A DNA stretch of 64,000 nt from NCBI RefSeq assembly GCF_011578045.1, contig NZ_CP049801.1, positions 682,001-746,000 on the forward strand, given 5' to 3'. The translations under genes and the position numbers were made by a program. This document shows positions 56,317-64,000 of the stretch, piece by piece (position 1 is the first letter of the stretch; each line of letters starts with the position of its first letter). This DNA comes from Acinetobacter shaoyimingii. Its GTDB lineage: Bacteria; Pseudomonadota; Gammaproteobacteria; Pseudomonadales; Moraxellaceae. The notes beneath the pieces were generated by a model. It saw only the letters and a program-made list of their open reading frames with translations, ran no database searches and was not told where the DNA came from.

Positions 56317-57141
56317 CTAGAAAAATGAATCGAACATATTAAATAAAGCACCACCTAGAGAGCGTGCTTGGTTGACATAACTGACTTCACCAGCCAAGGG
56401 TGGGGTCTTATTTTCAATTTTAATTCGAGCAGGGCGGTCTGTACCTTCATGAATGACTTTAATTTGCGACGTCCATAAGCGTCCCGTACTTTCACTATAA
56501 AATAAAGGCAATGCAGGAACAGGGACATTCATACGGTCAAAGCGTAATTGTTGACTGCTGACATTGTGAAATACAATCGGTGTAACTGCACGGAAGGCAC
56601 GACGCGTAAGTTGTTTTAGTTCAGTTCGACCATCGACCGATGTGGCATAACACATCTCACCACTTTGATGGTCTGGACCAAACCATGTGTCTTTCGGTTG
56701 AATCACTGGAATATCAAATAAAGGATCACGCTGACCATCGACATAGCCTGCAATCCATAATGGTGTACTAATATATAGCGTGCCACGTTGCCCCGCAGGA
56801 ATATAAATCGGATCGACAGGGCGAATCACCACAGAACGATCTGCCAAACGTGGCAAAAGCTGAAAAGTTTGTGGCGTTTCACGAAACATATAACGTTCTA
56901 TATGAACAGGTTTGGGAAATGCAAAATGCACATCGGTAATTTCTTGCCATTGTTGTTCATAATCATATTGATAAGGCGGGCGATAGTATTCCAAGCGCCA
57001 CTCTTGCAAGCCACGAGTTAGCCTTAGAACAAGCGAACCAAATTGCCAAGCTCTAGATTGGTTGAGTTCAAATTTTTGCTCGCCCCACCATTTAATTGTT
57101 GGAATTCCTGGCTCTAAATGATCATGATCAGACAAGGTCAT
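56317..57141 (-). CDS. DUF432-like protein, MscS partner
   Basis: 274 residues, soluble, beta-rich, no signal peptide. It contains conserved-looking blocks WAFG-like (WQFGSLVLRLTRGLQEWRLE split at its midpoint), RPVDPIYIPAGQRGTLYIST, and a C-terminal NQARSLGGALFNMFDSFF. Its size, position directly before an mscS gene and general composition fit the DUF432 family, which is often encoded beside MscS channels. Family assignment is tentative; a cytosolic modulator or ligand-binding accessory of the channel is inference. Divergent from gspE. Confidence 0.6.
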   Translation of the reverse strand: MTLSDHDHLEPGIPTIKWWGEQKFELNQSRAWQFGSLVLRLTRGLQEWRLEYYRPPYQYDYEQQWQEITDVHFAFPKPVHIERYMFRETPQTFQLLPRLADRSVVIRPVDPIYIPAGQRGTLYISTPLWIAGYVDGQRDPLFDIPVIQPKDTWFGPDHQSGEMCYATSVDGRTELKQLTRRAFRAVTPIVFHNVSSQQLRFDRMNVPVPALPLFYSESTGRLWTSQIKVIHEGTDRPARIKIENKTPPLAGEVSYVNQARSLGGALFNMFDSFF

Positions 57142-57238
57142 ACATCCTTAAAATAAGATTTGGTATAAAAACAGACTTCACGCTGTCTTAAGCTTAGAGT
57201 ACACTCAAATGAATTCTAATCAATTATTATAAGTCCGA

Positions 57239-58726
57239 ATGCAAGTACTCAAACAACTACAAATACCGTATAGTTTTGCAAAAAAGCATGGCGTCTTACT
57301 ACGTTATGAAGGCGATCAAGTTTTTATCGTACGTCGACAGGATACCTCAGCCATTGCTATTCAGGAAGCCCGTCGTTTTTTAGGACGTCAAGCGCAACAT
57401 CAACTCAGTTCTGAACAAGATTTTAATCAGATGCTCAGCGCCAGTTATGCAGGTGAAACAGGGGAGTCTCAACAAGTTGCCGCAGGTTTGGAAGATCATC
57501 CGGACTTACTCAGTTTAGCCGATCAAGTGCCTGAAACAGAAGACCTAATGGATCAGGAAGATGATGCACCGATCGTCCGACTCATTAATGCCTTATTGTC
57601 CGAAGCGATTCGAGTGGGTGCATCCGATATTCATATTGAAGCATTTGAGAAAAAATTATCGGTTCGTTTACGGGTCGATGGTCAACTGCGTGAAATTGTG
57701 CAGCCACGCCGTGAACTGGCACCGCTGTTGGTGTCACGTATTAAAGTCATGGCGAAACTGGATATTGCGGAAAAACGTGTTCCGCAAGATGGTCGTATCT
57801 CGTTAAGACTTGCAGGTCGTGAAGTGGATGTGCGTGTATCCACGCTTCCATCATCACATGGTGAACGAGTGGTAATGCGTTTGCTTGATAAGCAAGCAGG
57901 TCGCTTAAATATGACGCACTTGGGTCTCATGAAAGATGATTATGAGCGTTTGACCCAGTTGGTACATCGTCCACATGGCATTATTTTGGTGACTGGTCCA
58001 ACAGGTTCGGGGAAGACCACCACGCTTTATGCGGCACTATCTGACTTAAATGATGGTTCGAAAAATATTTTAACCGCTGAAGATCCGATCGAATATCAAC
58101 TTGAAGGTATTGGGCAGACTCAGGTCAATACCAAAGTGGATATGACCTTTGCTCGTGCTTTAAAAGCGATGCTTCGTCAAGATCCAGATGTGGTGATGGT
58201 GGGTGAGATTCGTGATTTAGAAACCGCTGAAATTGCAGTTCAAGCCTCACTGACAGGTCACTTGGTGCTGTCAACTTTACATACCAATACTGCCATTGGT
58301 GCGGTGACCCGTTTAAAAGATATGGGCATTGAACCATTTTTATTGTCCAGTTCTTTGATTGGCGTAATTGCGCAGCGTTTGGTTCGTACACTTTGTTCGC
58401 ATTGCCATACGACTAAACCTGCCGATGATTTTGAACGTGGTTTATTCGCCAATTTGAATTTGCAAGGTGAGCTTCAATTGCCGCAACCGAAAGGCTGTGA
58501 TCATTGTTCGCATACGGGATTTATGGGACGAACTGCGATTTATGAAATTGTGCCTGTGGATGAGCAAATGCGTCGGCTGATTCATGGCAATGCAGCGGAA
58601 TATGAGCTTGAGGATTATGCACGTAAACAATCGGGTTCAATTCGGGATGATGGTTTGCGTAAAGTTTTGGAAGGGAAGACCACACTTGAAGAAGTGTTAA
58701 GAGTGACCAATGAAGCGGCGGAGTGA
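57239..58726 (+). CDS. gspE: Type II secretion ATPase GspE
   Basis: 495-residue secretion ATPase powering pseudopilus assembly of the general secretory pathway. The N-terminal adaptor (residues 1-100) is shortened. The core has Walker A GPTGSGKTT (253-261), an Asp box (ILTAEDPIEYQLEGIGQ), Walker B (MVGEIRDLETAE) and a His box (GHLVLSTLHTNTA). The zinc-binding CxxC pairs (LCSHCH near 386, GCDHCSH near 423) distinguish GspE/PilB from PilT. GspE rather than PilB is favoured by the N-terminus and length. It stands alone; other gsp genes must lie elsewhere. Confidence 0.9.
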   Translation: MQVLKQLQIPYSFAKKHGVLLRYEGDQVFIVRRQDTSAIAIQEARRFLGRQAQHQLSSEQDFNQMLSASYAGETGESQQVAAGLEDHPDLLSLADQVPETEDLMDQEDDAPIVRLINALLSEAIRVGASDIHIEAFEKKLSVRLRVDGQLREIVQPRRELAPLLVSRIKVMAKLDIAEKRVPQDGRISLRLAGREVDVRVSTLPSSHGERVVMRLLDKQAGRLNMTHLGLMKDDYERLTQLVHRPHGIILVTGPTGSGKTTTLYAALSDLNDGSKNILTAEDPIEYQLEGIGQTQVNTKVDMTFARALKAMLRQDPDVVMVGEIRDLETAEIAVQASLTGHLVLSTLHTNTAIGAVTRLKDMGIEPFLLSSSLIGVIAQRLVRTLCSHCHTTKPADDFERGLFANLNLQGELQLPQPKGCDHCSHTGFMGRTAIYEIVPVDEQMRRLIHGNAAEYELEDYARKQSGSIRDDGLRKVLEGKTTLEEVLRVTNEAAE

Positions 58727-58755
58727 AAGGTACACTAAATCATTTTGTAAATTCA

Positions 58756-58786
58756 TTACCACTTAATTAAAATAATTAAGTGGTAA
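58756..58786. repeat. Perfect 13-bp inverted repeat after gspE and AIPR
   Basis: TTACCACTTAATT and its exact complement around a 5-nt AT loop, lying between the convergent gspE and AIPR genes. It could act as a terminator but has no T-run. Confidence 0.55.
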
Positions 58787-58794
58787 CTTAAAAG

Positions 58795-60186
58795 TTATAA
58801 ATTCTTTATATAGTCTGTTAGAAGCCTTGTTTTACTTGCTAATTTAACATCTTGTTTATCTGCTTTGTTGAATCCAGATTTATCTATAATTTCTAAACAT
58901 CTATTAAAAGACCTTAAAGCTTTACCTTCATTGTTTAATATCGTTAAAAGCTTTTCACAGTATTTGTCCATCTTCTTACTATTAAATGGAGGTAATTGCT
59001 CATCGTTATTTAAAAGTCTAAAGAGCATTAATATATGAAATCTAACTTTTTTATAGCTTGAGTCTATACTGCCCTTACGAAAGAAAGTTTCTAATTTATA
59101 ATAGGCAAATGCACTTGTGTAATAAGGAGAATAGGTATGATCACTATTAAAAATTTGTGCCTTTTCTTCATTGAGTTTTTTTACTATAGTACCAAAAAAG
59201 CTGGTTACGTTATGAGGTTCATCTAGAAACATAGCTGCAAAAGATTTAATTTGATAAGGAACTGTAATGATTTTTGATTTAAGGACTGAGTTATCACCAT
59301 TGTATTGTTTAGATCGTCTTTCATAATAAATCTTACTTTCACCTGTATAGGAGTTATAATATTGCTCTAAGCTTCTTTGGAACTGTGTTAAAGATGCAAG
59401 TTGCTCTTTTTTTATCGGAGTTTGGTTGTTAGTTGCTAATGTAATTCTAGTTTTAACTTCTTCATCATTTGTTGCGATTAGTTTAACAGGTATGGAAATA
59501 TTCAATATATTATTATTTTTACGATTATTATAAAGAACATTACTTGTTTGACAACCATTTACAATTTGATAATCCGTGATTGTAAATTGGTCTCCTGTTG
59601 GAGAAATAGTACTAGCAACAATAGTTATACCATTATTAAGCACACTAAATATTTCTGATCCTTCATTAATAACTGTGGATGCTATTCCTCCGTTTACATC
59701 AGTATTATCACCTTGGAAGTCGCGTACGTTATCCTCGAATACATTTAATAAATTATCGTCTTCATCAGATACAATTTTAATGAATTCATTATAAGGTAAT
59801 AGTCCAATGTATGCTTGGGATACACCATTTATTTTAGGAATTGTAATTCTATTATTAAAATTAAAAGTGGTTGATGTGGATTCTTTAGTCTTTCTATAAG
59901 CATTTGAAATTTCTCTTGCTCCATATAGTGTAAAAGTTACTTTTTCAAATAAATTTGTTCCTTCTAGAGTGTCTATACTACTTTCTTTAATACCTAATAA
60001 ATTTGTATCATTAGTCCATTTTCCTGTTGTTACATAATATAATTTTAGAGTAGGATTTTCTCTAAAACTTGCAGCATTTTCAAATAAATGGTTAGATATT
60101 TCAGCGAAATTTTCAATATCTTTGTTTCTTACTAATTTTGGTTGAGTACTAAAAAAATCTTTTACACCGAATACAAAATTATTCAT
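58795..60186 (-). CDS. AIPR protein, C-terminal fragment ORF
   Basis: The larger open piece of the frameshifted AIPR gene. It begins at an internal Met (NNFVFGVKDFFS follows) and contains the whole AIPR core (about residues 150-300) with NNGITI and QIVNGCQTS. An automatic annotation would call this a 463-residue AIPR protein, but it lacks the conserved N-terminal 110 residues. Whether it is translated alone is unknown; no ribosome site is evident. Confidence 0.6.
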   Translation of the reverse strand: MNNFVFGVKDFFSTQPKLVRNKDIENFAEISNHLFENAASFRENPTLKLYYVTTGKWTNDTNLLGIKESSIDTLEGTNLFEKVTFTLYGAREISNAYRKTKESTSTTFNFNNRITIPKINGVSQAYIGLLPYNEFIKIVSDEDDNLLNVFEDNVRDFQGDNTDVNGGIASTVINEGSEIFSVLNNGITIVASTISPTGDQFTITDYQIVNGCQTSNVLYNNRKNNNILNISIPVKLIATNDEEVKTRITLATNNQTPIKKEQLASLTQFQRSLEQYYNSYTGESKIYYERRSKQYNGDNSVLKSKIITVPYQIKSFAAMFLDEPHNVTSFFGTIVKKLNEEKAQIFNSDHTYSPYYTSAFAYYKLETFFRKGSIDSSYKKVRFHILMLFRLLNNDEQLPPFNSKKMDKYCEKLLTILNNEGKALRSFNRCLEIIDKSGFNKADKQDVKLASKTRLLTDYIKNL

Positions 60187-60236
60187 TTCGGAACCATCGA
60201 AATTTGAAGAGGTTTTAGATTGAATAAAAATATACT

Positions 60237-60518
60237 CTACTTCAAGAAAATTATTTTTTTTAATAAATCATTAATTTCTTCTATATTTTCAATATGTTGA
60301 CCATTAACTATAATCGCAATTCCATCTATTCCAGTATCATTTCCATCACCAACTGTAATCGAATCGATATCAAATGTTTTATTATAATCATTTGAAACGA
60401 TTGTATAATTTACCAATTTTTCAAAATCTTTTGATACACCTTCTGACTTTATTTCGAGATTTTTTAGCAGTTCTGTAATCAAGCTTTCAGTAATTCTATC
60501 CATAAAAGGTCTATCCAA
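60237..60518 (-). CDS. AIPR protein, N-terminal fragment ORF
   Basis: 93-codon ORF covering the AIPR N-terminus up to the poly-A slip site; its last few codons (IIFLK) are out of frame with the family. Starts are possible at 60518 or at ATG 60503 (MDRITESLITELL). If polymerase or ribosome slippage occurs at the A8 run, this is where the full-length product would start. Confidence 0.55.
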   Translation of the reverse strand: MDRPFMDRITESLITELLKNLEIKSEGVSKDFEKLVNYTIVSNDYNKTFDIDSITVGDGNDTGIDGIAIIVNGQHIENIEEINDLLKKIIFLK

Positions 60519-60606
60519 TTCAAGTTTAGTTACATTCGGTTGTGATAGATATTAATTGAATTTTATAGAAAAATAAAAATAACTTTAAAAAAATAGAGTA
60601 TTAGAT

Positions 60607-60629
60607 AGCCTGAAAATAAATTTCAGGCT
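60607..60629 (-). terminator. Weak terminator after ohr
   Basis: Perfect 9-bp stem AGCCTGAAA/TTTCAGGCT with a 5-nt loop; the nearest T-rich stretch on the minus strand comes about 15 nt later. Lies 9 bp from the ohr stop. Confidence 0.6.
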
Positions 60630-60637
60630 TCATTAGA

Positions 60638-61063
60638 TCAAACAATCACATTCAAAGTCACATCAATATTGCCACGTGTCGCATTCGAATATGGACACAC
60701 AATATGCGCAGCATCTACAAGCTTTTGCGCCTCGTTTTGCTCTAAACCTTCCAAATGAATATTCAAAGTCGCTGCAATCCCAAAACCTGTAGGAATTGGA
60801 CCAATACTCACTTCACCTTCAATATAAGCATCAGGTGTAATTTTGAGTTTGTCACGGTTTGCCACAAACTTCATCGCCCCTAAGAAACACGCCGAATAAC
60901 CTGCTGCAAAAAGCTGTTCTGGATTCGTTCCGCCCCCTGGACCACCCATTTCTTTTGGCACAGCCAGTTTGACATCTAAAATACCGTCCGATGATGTTGC
61001 ATGACCATCACGACCACCTGTTGCTTTGGCATGTGCTGTATAAGCAATTTTTTCTAAAGACAT
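60638..61063 (-). CDS. ohr: Organic hydroperoxide resistance protein Ohr
   Basis: 141 residues from ATG 61063 (MSLEKIAYTAHAKATGGRDG; an ATG two codons upstream is also possible). Thiol-dependent peroxidase of the OsmC/Ohr family: catalytic cysteine C59 in GYSACFLGAMK, resolving C123 in HIVCPYSNATRGN, and the activating Arg19 in GGRDG. The Ohr subgroup is favoured over OsmC by VPKEMGGPGGGTNPEQLFAAGYS (only its core matters here) and the VCPYSNATRGN signature. No OhrR regulator adjacent. Confidence 0.92.
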   Translation of the reverse strand: MSLEKIAYTAHAKATGGRDGHATSSDGILDVKLAVPKEMGGPGGGTNPEQLFAAGYSACFLGAMKFVANRDKLKITPDAYIEGEVSIGPIPTGFGIAATLNIHLEGLEQNEAQKLVDAAHIVCPYSNATRGNIDVTLNVIV

Positions 61064-61207
61064 GATCAAATCCTATGACTAAATGTATAGATGAACTTTG
61101 ATCGTGACTGATTTTATTCAAGAAAGAAGCAGGGGAATTGTAATTTTTTGGATATAAATATTTCAAAGAATGGTTTTAGAGGGGGTGGGTGAAGAGCGTG
61201 TAAAAAA

Positions 61208-62032
61208 TCAGAGCTGAAGCAGTCTACGATGTTGCATCAAAGGCATCGACTCACGAACTTTAGCTTGTTCTTCCAAATCAAAAGGCACGGTAATCAATTG
61301 AGCACCTTCATCAGTCACAATGTCGAGCAGTTGTCCACGACTATTCGCCGCAGCACTGTGCCCCCAAGTTTGACGTTTTTCACCATGCCAACCTTGTTGA
61401 GCAGCACCTAAAACCTGACATTGACTGTCCATAGCACGGGCTTGAATTAACATTTGCCAGTGCATTTGACCCGTGGTGTAGGTAAATGCAGAAGGAGCAG
61501 TCAAGATATTTGCACCTTTGCTCCGCAAACTTAAAGCCAGTTCAGGAAAGCGCAAGTCATAACACACCATCAAACCGATATTACCAAAAGGTGTTTTGGC
61601 AACGATCACATCATCACCAGGTTCAAAAAACGTAGATTCCTGATACCCACCCACAGCATCACCCACTTGTACATCAAACAAGTGAATTTTGTCGTAACGA
61701 GCTTCAGTACGTTCAGGACTAATGCACAAACTTGTTGTGCGGACACGACCATCGGGCACGACTGTGCCATCTGGGCGGTAAGGGCAAGGCAATGTACCTG
61801 CCACAATCCAGATTTGATATTGATGGGCGAGCGTCTCTAAACGTTGTTGAATTTCTTCAAAACGTTCAGCGGTTTCTCGTTGTTTACCCGCAGCAAAACA
61901 GGCAAAGTTCTCAGGAAACACAATCAAGGATGCACCTTGAACTTTACTTTTTTGAATTAATGATTCAATCACACTGAAGTTTTCTTCAATGCTATTTTGC
62001 GAATTCATTTGAGCAATAGAAAGTAAAGTCAT
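61208..62032 (-). CDS. Nitrilase-family carbon-nitrogen hydrolase (Nit2/Nit1-like)
   Basis: 274 residues with the complete Glu-Lys-Cys triad: E41 in IVFPENFA, K115 in RYDKIHLFDV and C157 in GLMVCYDLRFPE. The sequence DKIHLFDV followed by ESTFFEPGDD matches the NIT1/Nit2 group, which includes deaminated-glutathione amidase and omega-amidase. The reaction is hydrolysis of a C-N amide bond in a small metabolite; repair of deaminated glutathione is plausible but unproven. Leftward, upstream of ohr. Confidence 0.88.
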   Translation of the reverse strand: MTLLSIAQMNSQNSIEENFSVIESLIQKSKVQGASLIVFPENFACFAAGKQRETAERFEEIQQRLETLAHQYQIWIVAGTLPCPYRPDGTVVPDGRVRTTSLCISPERTEARYDKIHLFDVQVGDAVGGYQESTFFEPGDDVIVAKTPFGNIGLMVCYDLRFPELALSLRSKGANILTAPSAFTYTTGQMHWQMLIQARAMDSQCQVLGAAQQGWHGEKRQTWGHSAAANSRGQLLDIVTDEGAQLITVPFDLEEQAKVRESMPLMQHRRLLQL

Positions 62033-62071
62033 GACGCCATCCTGATGTGAATGAACTTTTTATTTTAGAAA

Positions 62072-62578
62072 CTAGATACTATGATCGATGGTATCTTGCT
62101 GCTTTTCGAGTTGTTTGACTAAAGGTTCAAACATGTTTTGATTGCTTTCATTCAATTTCATCAATGTTCTATGTGCATCAAGAACAGTCGATAACATTGT
62201 GTTATGTGAAATGTGTTCATCGAGTAATTCACGCGTACAAACATTCGGATCACCACAATAATTGAGGATCACGAAAACCTGCCCTAAGCCCATGCTATTG
62301 GCAAGCGTTGTAATATCTGGATTGGTCGATAACATTACAGCTTGAATTTGATGTATCTGTTTAAGCTTTAAACCGAGCTTGGCTAAAATACCTAAAACAG
62401 TACTATCTATAAATGTGGTTTGGGTTAAATCAACAATAGCGCCTACGACGTTCTCTTGTTGTTCAATCCGAGACAAAAGTTTGTCTAGACTAATGCAAGA
62501 TTGGGCTCGCACTTCACCAATAAGTTTGAAGATATGCGTTCCGTTCAAGCTTGCATATTCAACATGACCTGTTGACAT
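62072..62578 (-). CDS. gigB: STAS-domain anti-anti-sigma-like protein GigB
   Basis: 168 residues from ATG 62578; the open frame continues to 62638 but the STAS fold begins at VEYASLNGTHIFKLIG. The SpoIIAA-like phospho-acceptor region is DLTQTTFIDSTVLGILA, with S59/T60 after D58. The C-terminal extension of about 60 residues (TRELLDEHISHNTML...) is outside STAS. It is directly downstream of an RsbU-type phosphatase, the arrangement of the A. baumannii GigA/GigB stress-signalling pair. Symbol given from that synteny and domain match; sequence identity was not checked. Confidence 0.75.
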   Translation of the reverse strand: MSTGHVEYASLNGTHIFKLIGEVRAQSCISLDKLLSRIEQQENVVGAIVDLTQTTFIDSTVLGILAKLGLKLKQIHQIQAVMLSTNPDITTLANSMGLGQVFVILNYCGDPNVCTRELLDEHISHNTMLSTVLDAHRTLMKLNESNQNMFEPLVKQLEKQQDTIDHSI

Positions 62579-62691
62579 ATAAATGCCATTTGCAGAGAAG
62601 GATATTAAAATTATCACATAGCGCAACCCTATACTCAAGTGGTCTTCTATCGGATTAAACGCTGTTCTTATCTATCTTATTGATTATATAG

Positions 62692-63660
62692 TTAATTGAT
62701 TCTTCTGATACTTAAGATGGCAATATCATCTGCAACATGCTCAGGGGCTTGGAATGATTGATTTTGCAAGTGATAGACCAATTGTGAAAATTGTTCGTTC
62801 AATCCACCTTCAAAAGGCTCTAAAGCACCATCTGAACAAATAATAAACCGAGCATGACGATTTAAGGTTGTCACATGTTCTTCAATCTCAAGTTCTTCAG
62901 TCAGACCAAGTGGGAAACTACTGGTGTTTAAAACACGTGGTGGTTGATTGGGTTCAAAAATAATTGCAGGGGGGTAATGACCCGCACTTGACCATTTCAA
63001 CTCATGGGTTTCCAAATTTAAAATACCTGCAAGCATAGTGATATGCTTTTCGATATTTTCTTGTACTAACATACCATTGAGCTTCTTTAATAACTCACGT
63101 GGGGTTTTTGAGCGACCATGAAACGCAGCCATCCAAGAGGTGAGTAAAGAGCTGGTTACACCATGTCCTGAAACATCAGCAAGATAAAAAATAATTTCTT
63201 TATCGCTTATTTTCCAGTAATCGTACCAATCTCCAGACAAATACGCTGACGGTTTAAACAGGGTTTCGACTTTATAGTTTTGTAGCTCTATAGGATTGGG
63301 AAGAAGTTTCTTTTGCAGTTCGGCAGCTGAAGGCAGATCACGACTATCTTGGTTACGCTTATACTGCGCATCAATTTTAAGAAGTGAATGTTCAGGATTT
63401 GCAGGCAGTCGTGTCCAAATCCAACCCGCCAACGCACCCATTTCCCATGCTTGAGAAAGTTCAGTACCTTCATTTTCACGACCGATCACAATCGTAGGCA
63501 ATGACCATTGATAGTGAAGAAAGTCATTTACGTCGGCAATGGCGATGATGGTTGAATCATATAACTCAATGTCTTCAATACGAATCATCTGCAAACTTGG
63601 AAGTGTATTAAGCACTTCATCTAAATTCGGGATAGTTCGTGTAGGTTGAATGAAATACAT
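62692..63660 (-). CDS. gigA: PP2C/SpoIIE-type serine phosphatase GigA
   Basis: 322 residues. The N-terminal 95 residues look like a receiver-type domain without a clear phospho-acceptor Asp. A short helical linker (LPSAAELQKKLLPNP) follows, then the SpoIIE/RsbU phosphatase domain with metal-binding Asp residues in LSGDWYDYW (D144) and LADVSGHGVTSSLL (D162), SSAGHYPPAI and IICSDGALEPF. Expected to dephosphorylate the STAS protein encoded next. Named by analogy to A. baumannii GigA, a regulator of stress tolerance and antibiotic susceptibility. Leftward; GigB lies 113 bp on. Confidence 0.78.
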   Translation of the reverse strand: MYFIQPTRTIPNLDEVLNTLPSLQMIRIEDIELYDSTIIAIADVNDFLHYQWSLPTIVIGRENEGTELSQAWEMGALAGWIWTRLPANPEHSLLKIDAQYKRNQDSRDLPSAAELQKKLLPNPIELQNYKVETLFKPSAYLSGDWYDYWKISDKEIIFYLADVSGHGVTSSLLTSWMAAFHGRSKTPRELLKKLNGMLVQENIEKHITMLAGILNLETHELKWSSAGHYPPAIIFEPNQPPRVLNTSSFPLGLTEELEIEEHVTTLNRHARFIICSDGALEPFEGGLNEQFSQLVYHLQNQSFQAPEHVADDIAILSIRRIN

Positions 63661-63795
63661 ATGGTTGAGTATAGATCCTAAAAGAGCTTGAAGAACTCTA
63701 TGTTAGTCTAAGTATTTGACTTATCCAAGTATTGTGACTAACTCAATTGAAATTAGCCACAGTGCTTATCATAAAAAGCGATTTAAAAACAATGC

Positions 63796-64000
63796 TTACT
63801 GCGGATCAGCAGTTGCTGTTTCATCAAGATCATCATTAATAAATAAGTCTGAATCTTGTTGTACACCTTTTTTCTCAGCAATTTCGAACGCTTTACGTTG
63901 TAAATAGATATCACGTAATGCTGCGTATTTATCACCCTGTAACACATCTTCTACATCTAATAATTGTGCACGAGAGTCAATACCACCTGCGAGGTAGTCT
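63796..64000 (-). CDS. mlaA: Phospholipid-binding lipoprotein MlaA, C-terminal part
   Basis: Reading the minus strand from the right edge gives an open frame ending DYLAGGIDSRAQLLDVEDVL, then Y-A-A-L-R-D-I-Y-L-Q-R-K, then an acidic tail (SDLFINDDLDETATADPQ) and TAA. The Asp-Ser/Thr-Arg-Ala...LRDIYLQRK pattern is the C-terminal signature of MlaA/VacJ, the outer-membrane component that retrieves mislocalised phospholipids with OmpC-type porins. Only 68 codons are inside the window, so the lipobox cannot be seen. Confidence 0.75.
   Translation of the reverse strand, partial: DYLAGGIDSRAQLLDVEDVLQGDKYAALRDIYLQRKAFEIAEKKGVQQDSDLFINDDLDETATADPQ

Larger units (their letters stand above)
58795..60518 (-). 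pseudogene. AIPR-family abortive-infection protein, frameshifted
   Basis: AIPR (abortive infection phage resistance) protein broken by one base. The N-terminal ORF (60237-60518, 93 codons) has FEKLVNYTIVSNDY...GDGNDTGIDGIAIIVNG and runs into an 8-A tract on the minus strand (60254-60261). The C-terminal ORF (58795-60186, 463 codons) has VRDFQGDNTDVNGGI, FSVLNNGITIVAS and YQIVNGCQTSNVLYNN, the AIPR signatures. With nine A residues the frames join through NNFLEVEYIFIQSKTSSNFD into a 574-residue protein, and that junction is the typical Q-x-K-T segment. Compositionally foreign, AT-rich, a single-gene defence insertion between gspE and ohr. Confidence 0.78.

Overview
This window is chromosomal DNA from a gammaproteobacterium, almost certainly Acinetobacter. 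The evidence is the low GC content, the gene content and order (relA/rlmD, panB-panC, rapZ-npr, ppx-accA-tilS-proC-yggT, polA), and a GigA/GigB-type stress-signalling pair next to mlaA. I see no rRNA or tRNA genes, CRISPR array, insertion sequence or prophage. Assignments come from reading motifs and family architecture by eye; no database search was run.

Layout. 1-5.4 kb: cysM (cut by the left edge), a PolB-type exonuclease, rlmD and relA, ending at a strong terminator. 5.8-9.7 kb: an unrecognised secreted protein, an SDR dehydrogenase, mazG and a ComEA-like protein. 9.8-15.9 kb: pcnB-folK-panB-panC, rapZ-npr-darP and a C39-peptidase-like protein. 16-22 kb: metabolic accessory genes, namely an acyl-CoA ligase, an ALO-type FAD oxidase with an alanine-racemase-fold partner, and a Rieske/glutamate-synthase fusion. 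22.5-37.7 kb: the translation block thrS-infC ... rpmI-rplT ... pheS-pheT-ihfA. In many gammaproteobacteria these genes are contiguous; here they are separated by hsp20, a GST, YqaA, two TonB_C proteins, an MFS pump and two tail-anchored paralogues. 38-46.2 kb: an Ala-rich lipoprotein, rho, trxA, ppx, accA, tilS, proC and yggT. 46.3-49.5 kb: a very AT-rich accessory island. 49.6-58.7 kb: polA, a DUF2339 membrane protein, MscS with its DUF432-like partner, and gspE. 58.8-60.5 kb: a frameshifted AIPR defence gene. 60.6-64 kb: ohr, a nitrilase-family hydrolase, gigB, gigA and the C-terminus of mlaA.

The most interesting region is the 46.3-49.5 kb island between yggT and polA. It holds, on one strand, a small protein that looks like a proteasome/HslV-type Ntn hydrolase. 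On the other strand is a row consisting of an orphan VgrG C-terminal tail (broken at a poly-T run), a protein with a clan-CD (caspase/gingipain-like) His...Gly-Cys pattern, a lipoprotein overlapping it by ATGA, and a small membrane protein. This reads as a type VI secretion cargo effector with candidate immunity proteins. The AIPR gene at 58.8-60.5 kb is also broken at an 8-base homopolymer, so both lesions should be checked as phase variation or as sequencing error.

Regulatory signals that can be read directly include a hairpin in the thrS leader whose 7-base loop has a U33-like base followed by GGU, a likely tRNA-Thr anticodon mimic for ThrRS autoregulation. Others are an ATT start codon for infC, a sigma32-like promoter plus a possible ROSE-type leader for hsp20, a near-consensus promoter with a leader of about 220 nt for rho, and many clear intrinsic terminators.
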